This document shows, piece by piece, positions 16,346 through 25,512 of a stretch of DNA of 46,970 bases. Each line of letters opens with the position of its first letter. Position 1 is the first letter of the stretch. The DNA is taken from positions 1-46,970 of the forward strand of contig CANQWO010000014.1 in the NCBI GenBank assembly GCA_947627565.1. Reading direction: 5' to 3'. The notes below the pieces were generated by a model. That model worked only from the letters and a program-made list of their open reading frames with translations. It was not told the DNA's origin and ran no database searches. A program made the translations under genes and the position numbers. Source of the DNA: an uncultured Clostridia bacterium. GTDB lineage: Bacteria; Bacillota; Clostridia; Christensenellales; Borkfalkiaceae.

Positions 16346-17611
16346 ATGAATCTTTTAGTCATCGGTGGGGGCGGCCGCGAGCACGCCATCATCAAAGCCT
16401 TAAAAAAGAGCCCGAAGTGCGAAACGATCTGGTGCCTTCCCGGCAACGGCGGCATCGCGCGCGACGCGGAGTGCTATCCCGTCAAGGCGACCGACCTCGA
16501 CGGGATCGTGCAGTTCGCGAAATCTCATCCCGTGGATTTTGCCGTCGTCACGCCGGACGATCCCCTCGTCCTCGGCTGCGTGGACCTGCTCGAAGCGTGC
16601 GGCATCCCCTGTTTCGGGCCCGACAAACGGGCCGCGATCATCGAGGGGAGCAAGGTTTTTTCCAAAGAACTCATGATGAAATACGGCATTCCCACGGCCG
16701 CCGCGAGACAATTCGACGACCCCATGTCCGCGATCGAGTACTTAAAAACGTGTGACTATCCCACCGTCGTCAAGGCGGACGGCCTCGCCCTCGGCAAGGG
16801 AGCCGTCGTCGCAAACAGCTTCGAAGAGGCGGAGAAAGCGGTCCGCGAAATGATGGTCGAGCGCGTCTTCGGCGCAAGCGGCGCGCGCGTCCTCATCGAG
16901 GAATTTTTGACGGGACCCGAGGTCTCCGTGCTCACCTTTACCGATGGGAAGACGATCGTCCCCATGGTCTCCTCCATGGACCACAAGCGCGCTTTGGACG
17001 GGGACGAGGGCCCGAATACGGGCGGAATGGGGACGGTCGCGCCCAATCCGTATTATACGGAGCGCGTCGCGGCGCAATGTATGCGGGAAATTTTTCTGCC
17101 GACGGTCGCGGCGATGCGGCAGGAGGGGCGCACGTTCAAGGGCTGCCTCTACTTCGGCCTCATGCTCACGGAGCGCGGCCCCAAGGTCATCGAATACAAC
17201 TGTCGTTTCGGCGATCCCGAGACGCAAGTCGTGCTGCCGCTCCTCGAGAGCGATCTCCTCGAAATCATGCTTGCGGTGCATAGCGGAAGCCTGACCGCGG
17301 ACATGGTACGCTTCTCTTCTGCCTCGGCCTGCTGCGTCGTCTTGGCGTCGCGGGGGTATCCCAAGCGGTATGAGACGGGGTTCGAGATCGCGCTTCCCGA
17401 AGAGCCGCAGGGCGAAATCTACATTGCGGGGGCGAGAAAAGAGGGGGACGCGCTCTACACTGCGGGCGGCCGCGTGCTCGGCGCCGTCGCCACGGCGCCC
17501 ACGTTGCGGCAGGCGATCGACGGGGCCTATGCGCTCGCCGAAAGCATCCGCTTCGAAAACGCTTATCTGCGGCACGACATCGGCGCGCGGGCCCTCGGCG
17601 CAACCAAGTGA
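16346..17611 (+). CDS. purD: GAR synthetase (phosphoribosylamine-glycine ligase)
   Basis: The 421-residue ATP-grasp enzyme joins glycine to phosphoribosylamine, the second step of the pathway. The N-terminal GGGGREHAI loop, the ATP-grasp stretch KADGLALGKGAVV, GGMGTVAPNPYY, and the metal-binding ENCRFGDPETQ-like segment (here EYNCRFGDPETQ) are all present. Length is normal. The ribosome binding site is GGGAGAA. The gene lies 33 bases after the AICAR formyltransferase gene and 30 bases before purL. A CGGACATGGTA motif copy lies at 17298-17308 and encodes ADMV in a surface region. Confidence 0.97.
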   Translation: MNLLVIGGGGREHAIIKALKKSPKCETIWCLPGNGGIARDAECYPVKATDLDGIVQFAKSHPVDFAVVTPDDPLVLGCVDLLEACGIPCFGPDKRAAIIEGSKVFSKELMMKYGIPTAAARQFDDPMSAIEYLKTCDYPTVVKADGLALGKGAVVANSFEEAEKAVREMMVERVFGASGARVLIEEFLTGPEVSVLTFTDGKTIVPMVSSMDHKRALDGDEGPNTGGMGTVAPNPYYTERVAAQCMREIFLPTVAAMRQEGRTFKGCLYFGLMLTERGPKVIEYNCRFGDPETQVVLPLLESDLLEIMLAVHSGSLTADMVRFSSASACCVVLASRGYPKRYETGFEIALPEEPQGEIYIAGARKEGDALYTAGGRVLGAVATAPTLRQAIDGAYALAESIRFENAYLRHDIGARALGATK

Positions 17612-17641
17612 CCCGATCCTTACGAAAGAATGGAGGAAACC

Positions 17642-20600
17642 ATGATATTCAGAGTTTATGTGGAAAAGAAAGCGGGGTTTGACCATGAAGCGCGCGCGCT
17701 CCTCAAGGACTTCCGCGAACTTCTGGAACTCGAACATCTCGAGAATCTCCGCGTCCTCAACCGCTACGACGTCGAGGACATCGGGGAGGAGCTTTTCAAG
17801 ACTTGCGTGAAGACGGTGTTTTCCGAACCGCAGATGGATACGGCGGAGGAGAACGTCGATCTCTCGGGGGCGCGCGTCTTCGCCGTGGAATATCTTCCCG
17901 GCCAGTTCGATCAAAGGGCGGATTCGGCGGCGCAGTGCATCCAGCTCGTCTCCATGGGCGAGCGGCCGTTCATCCGCACCGCCAAGGTCTACGCGCTCTA
18001 CGGCCCCGTCACGGAGGACGACCTTGCCGCCGTCAAAAACTATGTCATCAATCCCGTCGAGAGCCGCGAGGCGAGCCTCGCCATACCCGAGACGCTGAAG
18101 CCGGTGCAGCCCGTTCCGCAGGAGGTGGAGACGGTGCACGGATTTTTGCAGTTGGACCGCGAAGCGCTCGGCGGTTTTATCGAAAAATACGGCCTCGCGA
18201 TGGACGAGGACGACGTCGCGTTCTGCCAAGATTACTTCCGGAGCGAACGGCGCGATCCCACGCTCACCGAACTCCGCATGATCGACACCTATTGGTCCGA
18301 CCACTGCCGCCATACGACCTTTTTGACCACGCTCGACAGCGTTTCTTTCCAAGAGGAACTGCTCGAGAAGACGTATGCGGAATATCTTGCCGCGCGGGAG
18401 GAATTGGGCCGCACCAAGCCCGTCAACCTCATGGACGTCGGCACCATTGCGTGCAAACTGCTCAAACGGCGCGGGCTCCTCGGCGGGCTCGACGAGAGCG
18501 ACGAGATCAACGCCTGCACCGTCAAAATCAAGGTGGACGTTGACGGGACGCTGCGGGACTATTTGCTGCTCTTCAAAAACGAGACGCACAACCATCCCAC
18601 CGAGATCGAGCCCTTCGGCGGCGCGGCTACCTGCATCGGCGGCGCCATCCGCGATCCGCTCTCGGGCAGGGGGTATGTCTACGCCGCCATGCGCGTGACG
18701 GGGGCGGGCGATCCGCTCGTGCCCGTCAAGGAGACCCTGCCCGGCAAACTTCCCCAGAGAAAGATTGTCACGACGGCCGCGGCGGGCTATTCCTCCTATG
18801 GCAACCAGATCGGGCTCGCGACGGGGCAGGTCGATGAGATCTATCACGAAGGGTACATCGCCAAGCACCTCGAGATCGGCGCGGTCATCGCCGCGGTCCC
18901 CGCGGAGAACGTGCGGCGGGAGGCGCCTCTCCCCGGCGACAAGGTGATCTTGCTCGGCGGAAGAACGGGGCGCGACGGCTGCGGCGGCGCGACGGGATCG
19001 TCGAAATCGCTCACCGTGCAGTCGCTTGCGGTGTGCGGCGCGGAGGTCCAGAAGGGCAACGCGCCCGAGGAGAGGAAGCTCCAGCGGCTCTTCCGCAACC
19101 GGGAGGCCATGCTGCTCGTGAAGCGGTGCAACGACTTCGGCGCGGGCGGCGTCTCCGTCGCCATCGGGGAACTCGCCGACGGGCTGGATATCGACCTCGA
19201 CCGCGTCCCCAAGAAGTACGACGGGCTCGACGGCACCGAGCTCGCCATCTCCGAATCGCAGGAGCGGATGGCCGTCGTCGTCGAGGCGGACAGAGCGGAA
19301 GATTTCATCCGTATTGCGGAAGAGGAGAACCTCGAGGCGACAATCGTGGCTACCGTGTCCGCGACGCCCCGTCTCAAAATGCATTTCGGCGGCAAGACGA
19401 TCGTCGATCTCTCGCGGGAATTTTTGGATTCCAACGGCGCGGAAAAACATGCCGCGGCGGCGCCCGCCAAGGCGGAGCCGTATGAAAGATCGCTGCCCGA
19501 ACATTTCGCGGAGGGCTACCGCGCGCTTGCGGGGGATCTCAACGTCTGCTCCAAGCGCGGCCTCTCCGAGCGATTCGATTCCACCATCGGCGCCGGGACC
19601 GTGCTCATGCCGTTCGGCGGGAAGTATCAGCTCACGCCCCCGCAGGCCATGGTGCACCTCGTTTCGGTGGAAAAGGGGCACACCGACGCCGTCTCCTATA
19701 TGGCATGGGGCGGCAATCCCCATATTGCCGAAAAGAGCCCCTATCACGGGGCCTACCTCGCCGTTGTGGAAAGCGTCGCCAAATTGATCGCGACGGGCGC
19801 TTCGTTTGAAGAAATCTACCTCTCGTTCCAGGAATATTTCCCGAAGCTGGGCAAGGATCCCGCCCGCTGGGGGCAGCCGCTTGCGGCGTTGCTCGGCGCG
19901 TTCAAGGCGCAGACGGAGCTCGGCGTCGCCGCCATCGGCGGCAAGGACTCCATGAGCGGGACGTTCGAACACATTGATGTGCCGCCCACGTTCATCTCCT
20001 TCGCGGTGACGACGGGGCGCGTCTCGGAGGTCGTCTCGCCCGAATTTAAGGAGACGGGGCATAAAGTCGTCTTGCTTTCGCCCGTCTATGACGCGAACGG
20101 ACTGCCCGTGACGGGATCGCTGATCGCCAACATGCATGCCGTCACCGCGCTCATGCGCGCGGGCAAGGTCGTTTCCGCCTATACGCCCGGCTACGGCGGC
20201 GTCGCCGAAGGCATTCTGAAAATGTGCCTCGGAAACAAAATCGGATTCCGATTCTCGGACATGGTATCCACGGATACTGTCTTCGGGTATCGTTACGGCG
20301 CGTTTATCCTCGAACTTTCGGAGGAGACGGAGATCGGCGAAGAGCTCGGCCGCACCACGGCGCAGGACTGCATCGTGCGCGGGCTCGATTACCTCTCTCT
20401 CTCCGAACTCGGCGGGATCTACGAGGGCAAGCTGGAGCCCGTCTATCCCTGCAACATTCCGTCGCCCGCGCGGCCCGTCTGGAATTTTACGGCCGAAGAG
20501 AAGCCGCCGCGCGTCTCCGCATTCAAAACTGCCGCGCCCAAGGTGCTCCTGCCTGTATTCCCGGGCACCAACTGCGAATACGATACGGCCAAGGCGTTTG

Positions 20601-21331
20601 AGGACGCGGGCGCCGTTGCGGACGTCTTCGTCATCCGGAACAACACGGCTTCGGAGGTCGCGCAGTCGGCGGAGGAATTTGCAAGGCGCATGCGGGAGGC
20701 GCAGATCGTCTTTATTCCGGGCGGGTTCTCGGGCGGAGACGAGCCCGACGGCTCCGGAAAGTTCATCACGGCGTTCTTCCGCAGCGAAAGGATGCGGGAG
20801 GAGACGGCCGCTCTGCTCGAAAAGCGCGACGGGCTCATGGGCGGGATCTGCAACGGATTCCAGGCCCTTGTGAAGCTCGGCCTCGTGCCCTACGGCAAGA
20901 TCGTCGAGACCGATGCAACTTGCCCGACGCTCACCTATAACGACATCGGCCGCCATCAGAGCAGGATCGTGCGCGTGCGCGTCGCGGCCGCCGATTCGCC
21001 GTGGCTCGCGGGCGTCAAGCCGGGCGATATCTTCTCCGTCCCCATTTCCCACGGCGAGGGCAAGTTCGTCTGCCCGGACGAACTGGTGCGGCAGCTCGCG
21101 GCAAACGGGCAGATCATGACGCAGTATGTGGACCTCGAGGGGAACGCGACGATGGACATCCGCTTCAATCCCAACGGCAGCGCCTATGCCATCGAGGGCA
21201 TTCTCTCGCCCGACGGCAGGGTCTTCGGCAAGATGGGGCATGCGGAGCGGACGGGCCGCGGGCTCTACCGGAACGTGCTCGGAGAGTATGACATGAAGCT
21301 GTTCGAGAGCGCGGTGAAGTATTTCAAATAG
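17642..21331 (+). CDS. purL: FGAM synthase, large fused form
   Basis: This 1229-residue protein converts FGAR plus glutamine to FGAM. It is the fused type: an N-terminal PurS-like region (residues 1-70), a linker, two PurM-like ATP domains (with KNETHNHPTEIEPFGGAATC for the first and the GGKDSMSG stretch for the second) and a C-terminal glutaminase domain starting near residue 968. In the glutaminase domain, the nucleophile cysteine is in GGICNGFQAL near 1070 and the catalytic histidine in HGEGKF. Separate purS and purQ genes are therefore not needed. I prefer the ATG at 17642 because the upstream ATG at 17630 overlaps its GGAGG site. A CGGACATGGTA copy lies at 20256-20266. Confidence 0.97.
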   Translation: MIFRVYVEKKAGFDHEARALLKDFRELLELEHLENLRVLNRYDVEDIGEELFKTCVKTVFSEPQMDTAEENVDLSGARVFAVEYLPGQFDQRADSAAQCIQLVSMGERPFIRTAKVYALYGPVTEDDLAAVKNYVINPVESREASLAIPETLKPVQPVPQEVETVHGFLQLDREALGGFIEKYGLAMDEDDVAFCQDYFRSERRDPTLTELRMIDTYWSDHCRHTTFLTTLDSVSFQEELLEKTYAEYLAAREELGRTKPVNLMDVGTIACKLLKRRGLLGGLDESDEINACTVKIKVDVDGTLRDYLLLFKNETHNHPTEIEPFGGAATCIGGAIRDPLSGRGYVYAAMRVTGAGDPLVPVKETLPGKLPQRKIVTTAAAGYSSYGNQIGLATGQVDEIYHEGYIAKHLEIGAVIAAVPAENVRREAPLPGDKVILLGGRTGRDGCGGATGSSKSLTVQSLAVCGAEVQKGNAPEERKLQRLFRNREAMLLVKRCNDFGAGGVSVAIGELADGLDIDLDRVPKKYDGLDGTELAISESQERMAVVVEADRAEDFIRIAEEENLEATIVATVSATPRLKMHFGGKTIVDLSREFLDSNGAEKHAAAAPAKAEPYERSLPEHFAEGYRALAGDLNVCSKRGLSERFDSTIGAGTVLMPFGGKYQLTPPQAMVHLVSVEKGHTDAVSYMAWGGNPHIAEKSPYHGAYLAVVESVAKLIATGASFEEIYLSFQEYFPKLGKDPARWGQPLAALLGAFKAQTELGVAAIGGKDSMSGTFEHIDVPPTFISFAVTTGRVSEVVSPEFKETGHKVVLLSPVYDANGLPVTGSLIANMHAVTALMRAGKVVSAYTPGYGGVAEGILKMCLGNKIGFRFSDMVSTDTVFGYRYGAFILELSEETEIGEELGRTTAQDCIVRGLDYLSLSELGGIYEGKLEPVYPCNIPSPARPVWNFTAEEKPPRVSAFKTAAPKVLLPVFPGTNCEYDTAKAFEDAGAVADVFVIRNNTASEVAQSAEEFARRMREAQIVFIPGGFSGGDEPDGSGKFITAFFRSERMREETAALLEKRDGLMGGICNGFQALVKLGLVPYGKIVETDATCPTLTYNDIGRHQSRIVRVRVAAADSPWLAGVKPGDIFSVPISHGEGKFVCPDELVRQLAANGQIMTQYVDLEGNATMDIRFNPNGSAYAIEGILSPDGRVFGKMGHAERTGRGLYRNVLGEYDMKLFESAVKYFK

Positions 21332-21481
21332 CTTTTTTACGGGATAAACGAAAAGGCTCGGAAAGTCAAGAAGACGGAAAATGAAGGGGGCATGTCCGCG
21401 ATTGACCCCTCACAAAGCCGATTAATCCACAAAACCGACCGTCAGACGGCGCACGAAATTTCGCATCATACAGGAGGCATC

Positions 21482-23146
21482 ATGAAAACAGACATCGAGA
21501 TCGCCCAAGCGGCGAAGAAGGCGCACATTCTCGAAATCGCAGAAAAACTTGGCCTCACCGAGGACGATATCGAGTATTACGGCAAATACAAGGCCAAGAT
21601 CGCGCCGTCCGCGCTCGAGGGAAAATCGGAGAAGGGCAAACTTATTCTCGTCACGGCCATCACGCCCACGCCCGCGGGCGAGGGAAAGACCACGACGACC
21701 ATCGGCCTTGCGGACGGCCTCGCCCGCCTCGGGAAGAAGGTCGTCGTCGCGCTCCGCGAACCGTCGCTCGGGCCCGTCTTCGGCATCAAGGGCGGCGCCG
21801 CGGGCGGGGGATACGCGCAGGTCGTCCCCATGGAGGATATCAACCTGCACTTTACGGGCGATTTTCATGCCATCGGGGCGGCCAACAATCTTCTCGCGGC
21901 CATGCTCGATAACCATATTTTCCAGGGCAATGCCTTGGAGATCGATCCCGAGCGCATCACATGGAAGCGCTGCGTGGATATGAACGACCGCCAGCTCCGT
22001 TATCTCGAAGACGGATTGGGCGGGCCCAAGTCGGGCGTGCCGAGAAAGGACGGATTCGATATCACCGTTGCGAGCGAAGTGATGGCCGTCCTGTGCCTTG
22101 CGACGTCGCTCACCGATCTCAAGACCCGCCTCGCCCGCATCATCGTGGGCTATAACCGCCGCGGGGAGCCCGTCACGGCGGGCGATCTCAGGGCCGAGGG
22201 CGCCATGGCGGCGCTTTTGAAGGACGCGATGAAGCCCAACCTCGTGCAGACGCTCGAGGGGACGCCCGCGCTCGTCCACGGCGGGCCCTTCGCCAACATC
22301 GCCCACGGCTGCAACTCCGTCGTCGCGACGAAGACCGCCCTGAAACTCGGCGATTACGTCGTCACCGAGGCCGGGTTCGGCGCGGATTTGGGCGCGGAAA
22401 AGTTCCTCGACATAAAGTGCCGCTTCGCGCATCTCAAGCCTGCCGCCGTCGTCGTGGTGGCGACCGTGCGCGCGCTGAAGATGCACGGCGGCCTTCCCAA
22501 GACGGAACTCGGCCGGGAGGACCTCGCGGCGCTCGAAAACGGGCTGCCCAATCTCCTTCGCCATGTCTCGAATATCAAGAATGTGTACGGATTGCCCGCC
22601 GTCGTCGCCGTCAACCGCTTCCCGACGGATACCGACGCCGAAATCGGGCTCGTGATCGAGCGATGCAGGGCGCTCGGCGTCAACGTGCGGCTCTCCACCG
22701 TTTGGGCGGAGGGCGGCAAGGGCGGCGAAGAGCTCGCGAAGGAGGTCGTGCGGCTCGCCGAAGAGAAGAACGATTTCCGCTATGCCTACGACGACGCGCT
22801 CTCCATCAAGGAGAAAATCCATGCCGTCGTGACGAAGATCTATGGCGGCCGCGGCGTCGTCTATACGCCCGAGGCGGAGGCCGAGATCGAGACGCTCGAA
22901 CGCCTCGGTTTCGGACATGCCCCCGTCTGCATGGCCAAGACGCAGTATTCGTTTTCCGATGACCAGACCAAACTCGGCGCGCCGACGGGCTTCGATGTGA
23001 CGGTGCGGCAGGTCAAGATCTCCGCGGGCGCAGGGTTTGTCGTCGCGCTGACGGGCAACATCATGACGATGCCGGGGCTCCCCAAAGTTCCCGCCGCGGA
23101 GAAGATCGACGTCGACGAAAACGGCAACATCACGGGGCTCTTCTGA
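21482..23146 (+). CDS. fhs: Formate-tetrahydrofolate ligase
   Basis: The 554-residue enzyme makes 10-formyltetrahydrofolate from formate, tetrahydrofolate and ATP. The P-loop reads [15 protein letters not shown] near residues 62-76, followed by [24 protein letters not shown] and the [13 protein letters not shown] stretch typical of the family. The start at 21482 has AGGAGG; upstream in-frame codons from 21392 are unlikely to be translated. The product supplies the formyl donor for PurN and the AICAR formyltransferase of the same cluster, which explains its position. The 150-base gap after purL holds no clear promoter or terminator. It overlaps mutY by one base. Confidence 0.97.
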   Translation: MKTDIEIAQAAKKAHILEIAEKLGLTEDDIEYYGKYKAKIAPSALEGKSEKGKLILVTAITPTPAGEGKTTTTIGLADGLARLGKKVVVALREPSLGPVFGIKGGAAGGGYAQVVPMEDINLHFTGDFHAIGAANNLLAAMLDNHIFQGNALEIDPERITWKRCVDMNDRQLRYLEDGLGGPKSGVPRKDGFDITVASEVMAVLCLATSLTDLKTRLARIIVGYNRRGEPVTAGDLRAEGAMAALLKDAMKPNLVQTLEGTPALVHGGPFANIAHGCNSVVATKTALKLGDYVVTEAGFGADLGAEKFLDIKCRFAHLKPAAVVVVATVRALKMHGGLPKTELGREDLAALENGLPNLLRHVSNIKNVYGLPAVVAVNRFPTDTDAEIGLVIERCRALGVNVRLSTVWAEGGKGGEELAKEVVRLAEEKNDFRYAYDDALSIKEKIHAVVTKIYGGRGVVYTPEAEAEIETLERLGFGHAPVCMAKTQYSFSDDQTKLGAPTGFDVTVRQVKISAGAGFVVALTGNIMTMPGLPKVPAAEKIDVDENGNITGLF

Positions 23147-24258
23147 TGGACGAGCGCGAAACGCTCCGCCTCGCCGCGCCGCCCCTGCTCGACTGGTTCC
23201 GTCTGCATCGGCGCGATCTCCCGTGGCGGAAAAACCGCACGCCCTATACCGTTCTCGTCTCCGAACTCATGTTGCAACAGACGCGCGTGGAGGCGGTGAA
23301 GGAGCGCTACGTCGCCTTTTTGGAGGCGTTTCCGACGGCCGAATCGCTCGCGGCGGCGCCGGAGGAGGACGTCATGAAGGCGTGGGAAGGGCTCGGCTAC
23401 TATTCCCGCGCCCGCAATCTGCACGCGGCGGCCAAAATCATCGCGCGTGAGGGCTTCCCGCAGACATGGGTGGGGGTGAGAGCGCTTCCGGGCGTCGGCG
23501 ACTACACGGCCGGCGCCGTCTCTTCCATCGCGTTGGGGCTCGGAACGCCCGCGGTGGACGGCAATGTGCTCAGAATTTTGACGAGATTGTTCGCCGATCC
23601 GCGCAATGTCGACGAAATGCCCGCAAAAAAGTATTTTTCCGCCCTGCTTGCCGACGTCTATCCCCCCGAGGCGGGGGAATTTACCGAGGCGCTCATGGAG
23701 CTCGGGGCGATCGTCTGCACGCCGAACGGACCTCCGACGTGCGGGGCATGTCCGTGGTCTACCCTCTGCAAAGCACATTTGAGCGGGCGGGAGACGGCGT
23801 TTCCCGTGCGGAGTGAGAAGCGGGCGCGGAGAGTGGTCTTTCTCGACGTCTACGTCTTGAAAGCGGGGGATCGCTATGCCCTCGAACGGCGCACGGAAGG
23901 CCTTTTGGCGGGGCTCTACGGATTCCCCGCGGAAGTCTCCTCCGCACCCCGATCCATTGCGCCCCGATCCTCTCCGTCCGAATCCACTGCGCCCCGATCC
24001 ACCGCGCCCGAGCCTTCGAAATCCGACCCCTCTGCGGCTTTTCCCGCCACGGCCGCGGGGAGCCTGCGGTTTTGCGGCACGGAGCTCGCCGTAAAAAAGG
24101 CCAAACACGTCTTCACGCATATCGAATGGCACATGACCGGCCATTTCATCGAGGTGTCCGAAGTCCCTGCGGGCTATCTCTGGGCGACGGCGGAGGAGAT
24201 CCGCCGAAAATACGCCATCCCCTCGGCATTCAGGGCATTTCGGACATGGCTCGCGTAA
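23146..24258 (+). CDS. mutY: Adenine DNA glycosylase
   Basis: The 370-residue protein removes adenine mispaired with 8-oxoguanine. The catalytic glutamate 40 is in SELMLQQTRV, the helix-hairpin-helix in LPGVGDYTAGAV, and the catalytic aspartate 138 in AVDGNVLRIL. Four cysteines (C-x7-C-x2-C-x5-C from about residue 191) bind a 4Fe-4S cluster. The C-terminal NUDIX-like domain that reads 8-oxoguanine begins near 225. Within it, residues 265-300 are a proline/serine/alanine-rich insert (repeats such as TAPRS and IAPRS) not usual in MutY. Translation is coupled to fhs through TGATG. The gene contains an 18-base match (23460-23477) to the galM terminator region. Confidence 0.95.
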   Translation: MDERETLRLAAPPLLDWFRLHRRDLPWRKNRTPYTVLVSELMLQQTRVEAVKERYVAFLEAFPTAESLAAAPEEDVMKAWEGLGYYSRARNLHAAAKIIAREGFPQTWVGVRALPGVGDYTAGAVSSIALGLGTPAVDGNVLRILTRLFADPRNVDEMPAKKYFSALLADVYPPEAGEFTEALMELGAIVCTPNGPPTCGACPWSTLCKAHLSGRETAFPVRSEKRARRVVFLDVYVLKAGDRYALERRTEGLLAGLYGFPAEVSSAPRSIAPRSSPSESTAPRSTAPEPSKSDPSAAFPATAAGSLRFCGTELAVKKAKHVFTHIEWHMTGHFIEVSEVPAGYLWATAEEIRRKYAIPSAFRAFRTWLA

Positions 24259-24276
24259 CTTTCCGCAAACTTTGCG

Positions 24277-24304
24277 TTCCGCGTTGACATCAACGCGGAA
24301 TTTT
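24277..24304 (+). terminator. mutY terminator fused to the tmk promoter
   Basis: Arms TTCCGCGTTG and CAACGCGGAA form a perfect 10 bp stem with loop ACAT, followed by TTTT. It ends the mutY message 18 bases after the stop codon. The same bases contain the -35 box of the next promoter. Confidence 0.75.
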
Positions 24305-24312
24305 GCTATAAT
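24284..24312 (+). promoter_or_regulatory. Consensus promoter of tmk embedded in a palindrome
   Basis: TTGACA (24284-24289), a 17 bp spacer and TATAAT (24307-24312) match the consensus fully. The -35 box straddles the centre of the 24 bp palindrome 24277-24300, so a dimeric repressor binding there would block it. The transcript leader is about 40 bases. Confidence 0.9.
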
Positions 24313-24359
24313 AGAGAAAAAATCGGCGGGACAGACGCGCCCGCGCACACGTTGAAAAG

Positions 24360-24989
24360 ATGAAGAGAGGAAAGTTTATCGTATTCGAAGGGACGGACGG
24401 CAGCGGGAAGTCCACCCAGCTCAGGTTGCTTGCGGGATACCTCGAACGCAGGGGCGTCCCCGTCTATTGCACGGCCGAGCCCACAAAGTCCCCGTTCGGC
24501 GCCCTTCTTCGCGACTGCATGTCGGGGAGGGTGGAGACGAACGAGCACACCATCGCGCTGCTGTTTGCGGCCGACCGCATCGACCATGTGAAGGATCCGG
24601 CAAACGGCATCCTTGCCAAGCTGAATGCGGGCTACACGGTGCTTGCGGACCGCTACTATCTCTCCTCCTTCGCCTATAACGGCGGGTTCGTGCCCCTCGA
24701 TTGGGTCATCGAGCTCAACCGCCCCGCGATGGAGATCGTGCGGCCCGACCTCACGCTCTATCTCGATCTCTCCGCCGAAGATTGCATGCGCCGCGTCGCG
24801 CGGAGGGGGGATACGGAGCGCTACGAGAGTATCGAGCGCCAGACGCTCATCCGTGCGCGGTACCTCGAACTCATCGCGCGCTTCCAAAAGGACGAGACCA
24901 TCGCCGTCGTGAAGAGCGAGGCGCGCAAGGAGGATACCCACGCCGCCGTTTTGAGGGCGGTAGAGCAGTGTTTCGGAGGGAGTTTATGA
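24360..24989 (+). CDS. tmk: Thymidylate kinase
   Basis: The 209-residue kinase phosphorylates dTMP to dTDP. The P-loop is GTDGSGKSTQ at residues 11-20, the DR(Y/H) motif appears as DRYYLSSFAYNG near residue 98, and the lid region is RRGDTERYE near 160. The start at 24360 lacks a strong ribosome binding site. It heads an operon: rimM begins inside its stop codon (ATGA overlap), and an ABC transporter and trmD follow. The link between tmk and rimM is not the usual Firmicutes arrangement. Confidence 0.95.
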   Translation: MKRGKFIVFEGTDGSGKSTQLRLLAGYLERRGVPVYCTAEPTKSPFGALLRDCMSGRVETNEHTIALLFAADRIDHVKDPANGILAKLNAGYTVLADRYYLSSFAYNGGFVPLDWVIELNRPAMEIVRPDLTLYLDLSAEDCMRRVARRGDTERYESIERQTLIRARYLELIARFQKDETIAVVKSEARKEDTHAAVLRAVEQCFGGSL

Positions 24990-25483
24990 GCGAACTCGTC
25001 GTCGGCACCGTTTTGAAGCCGCAGGGCATCCGCGGCGAGATCAAGATCAAGCCCTTTACCGATTCCGCGGAGGTCTTCGAGCACTTCAAACGTATCTTTT
25101 TGGACGGAACGGAATATAAAATTTTGTCGGTCAGGGCGGCCGACGGCTTCGTCTTTGCGGGGCTTCGGGGCGTTCCCGACCGCAACGCCGCCGAACTGCT
25201 TCGCGGCATGCGCGTCACCGTCCCCCGCGAAGAGGCGCCCGAACTTCCCGTCGGCAGCTACTATATCGCCGACATTTTGGGGAGCGCCGTCGTCACCGAA
25301 AAGGGGGAGACGCTCGGGACGCTGAAAGACGTCACAAATGCCGCTACCGACATCTATACCTTGGACATGGGTGGGCGCGATGTGCTCTTCCCCGTCGCCA
25401 AGGGCGTCGTTTTGCAGGTGGATCCGGAGCGGAAGATCATCACGGTAGACGGCAAACGTTTCTACGAAGTCGCCGTACTTTGA
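24986..25483 (+). CDS. rimM: 16S rRNA processing protein RimM
   Basis: The 165-residue protein has the two RimM domains: an N-terminal barrel opening with VGTVLKPQGIRGEIKI and a C-terminal PRC barrel with YYIADILGSAVVTEKGETLG and FPVAKGVVLQVD. It helps mature the 3-prime domain of the 30S subunit. It overlaps tmk by four bases with a CGGAGGG site inside the tmk end. In most Firmicutes trmD follows directly; here an ABC transporter and a small membrane gene lie between them. A GACATGGGTGGG motif copy at 25364-25375 encodes DMGG. Confidence 0.95.
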   Translation: MSELVVGTVLKPQGIRGEIKIKPFTDSAEVFEHFKRIFLDGTEYKILSVRAADGFVFAGLRGVPDRNAAELLRGMRVTVPREEAPELPVGSYYIADILGSAVVTEKGETLGTLKDVTNAATDIYTLDMGGRDVLFPVAKGVVLQVDPERKIITVDGKRFYEVAVL

Positions 25484-25512
25484 AAAAGAAGGAGAAAAAA
25501 GAAGGAGGTATC

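Noticed and set aside
16742-21241. A 1499-codon open frame antisense to purD and purL
   Set aside because: It spans two well-identified genes and arises from GC-rich codon bias; its product is rich in R, A, H and D without domain pattern.
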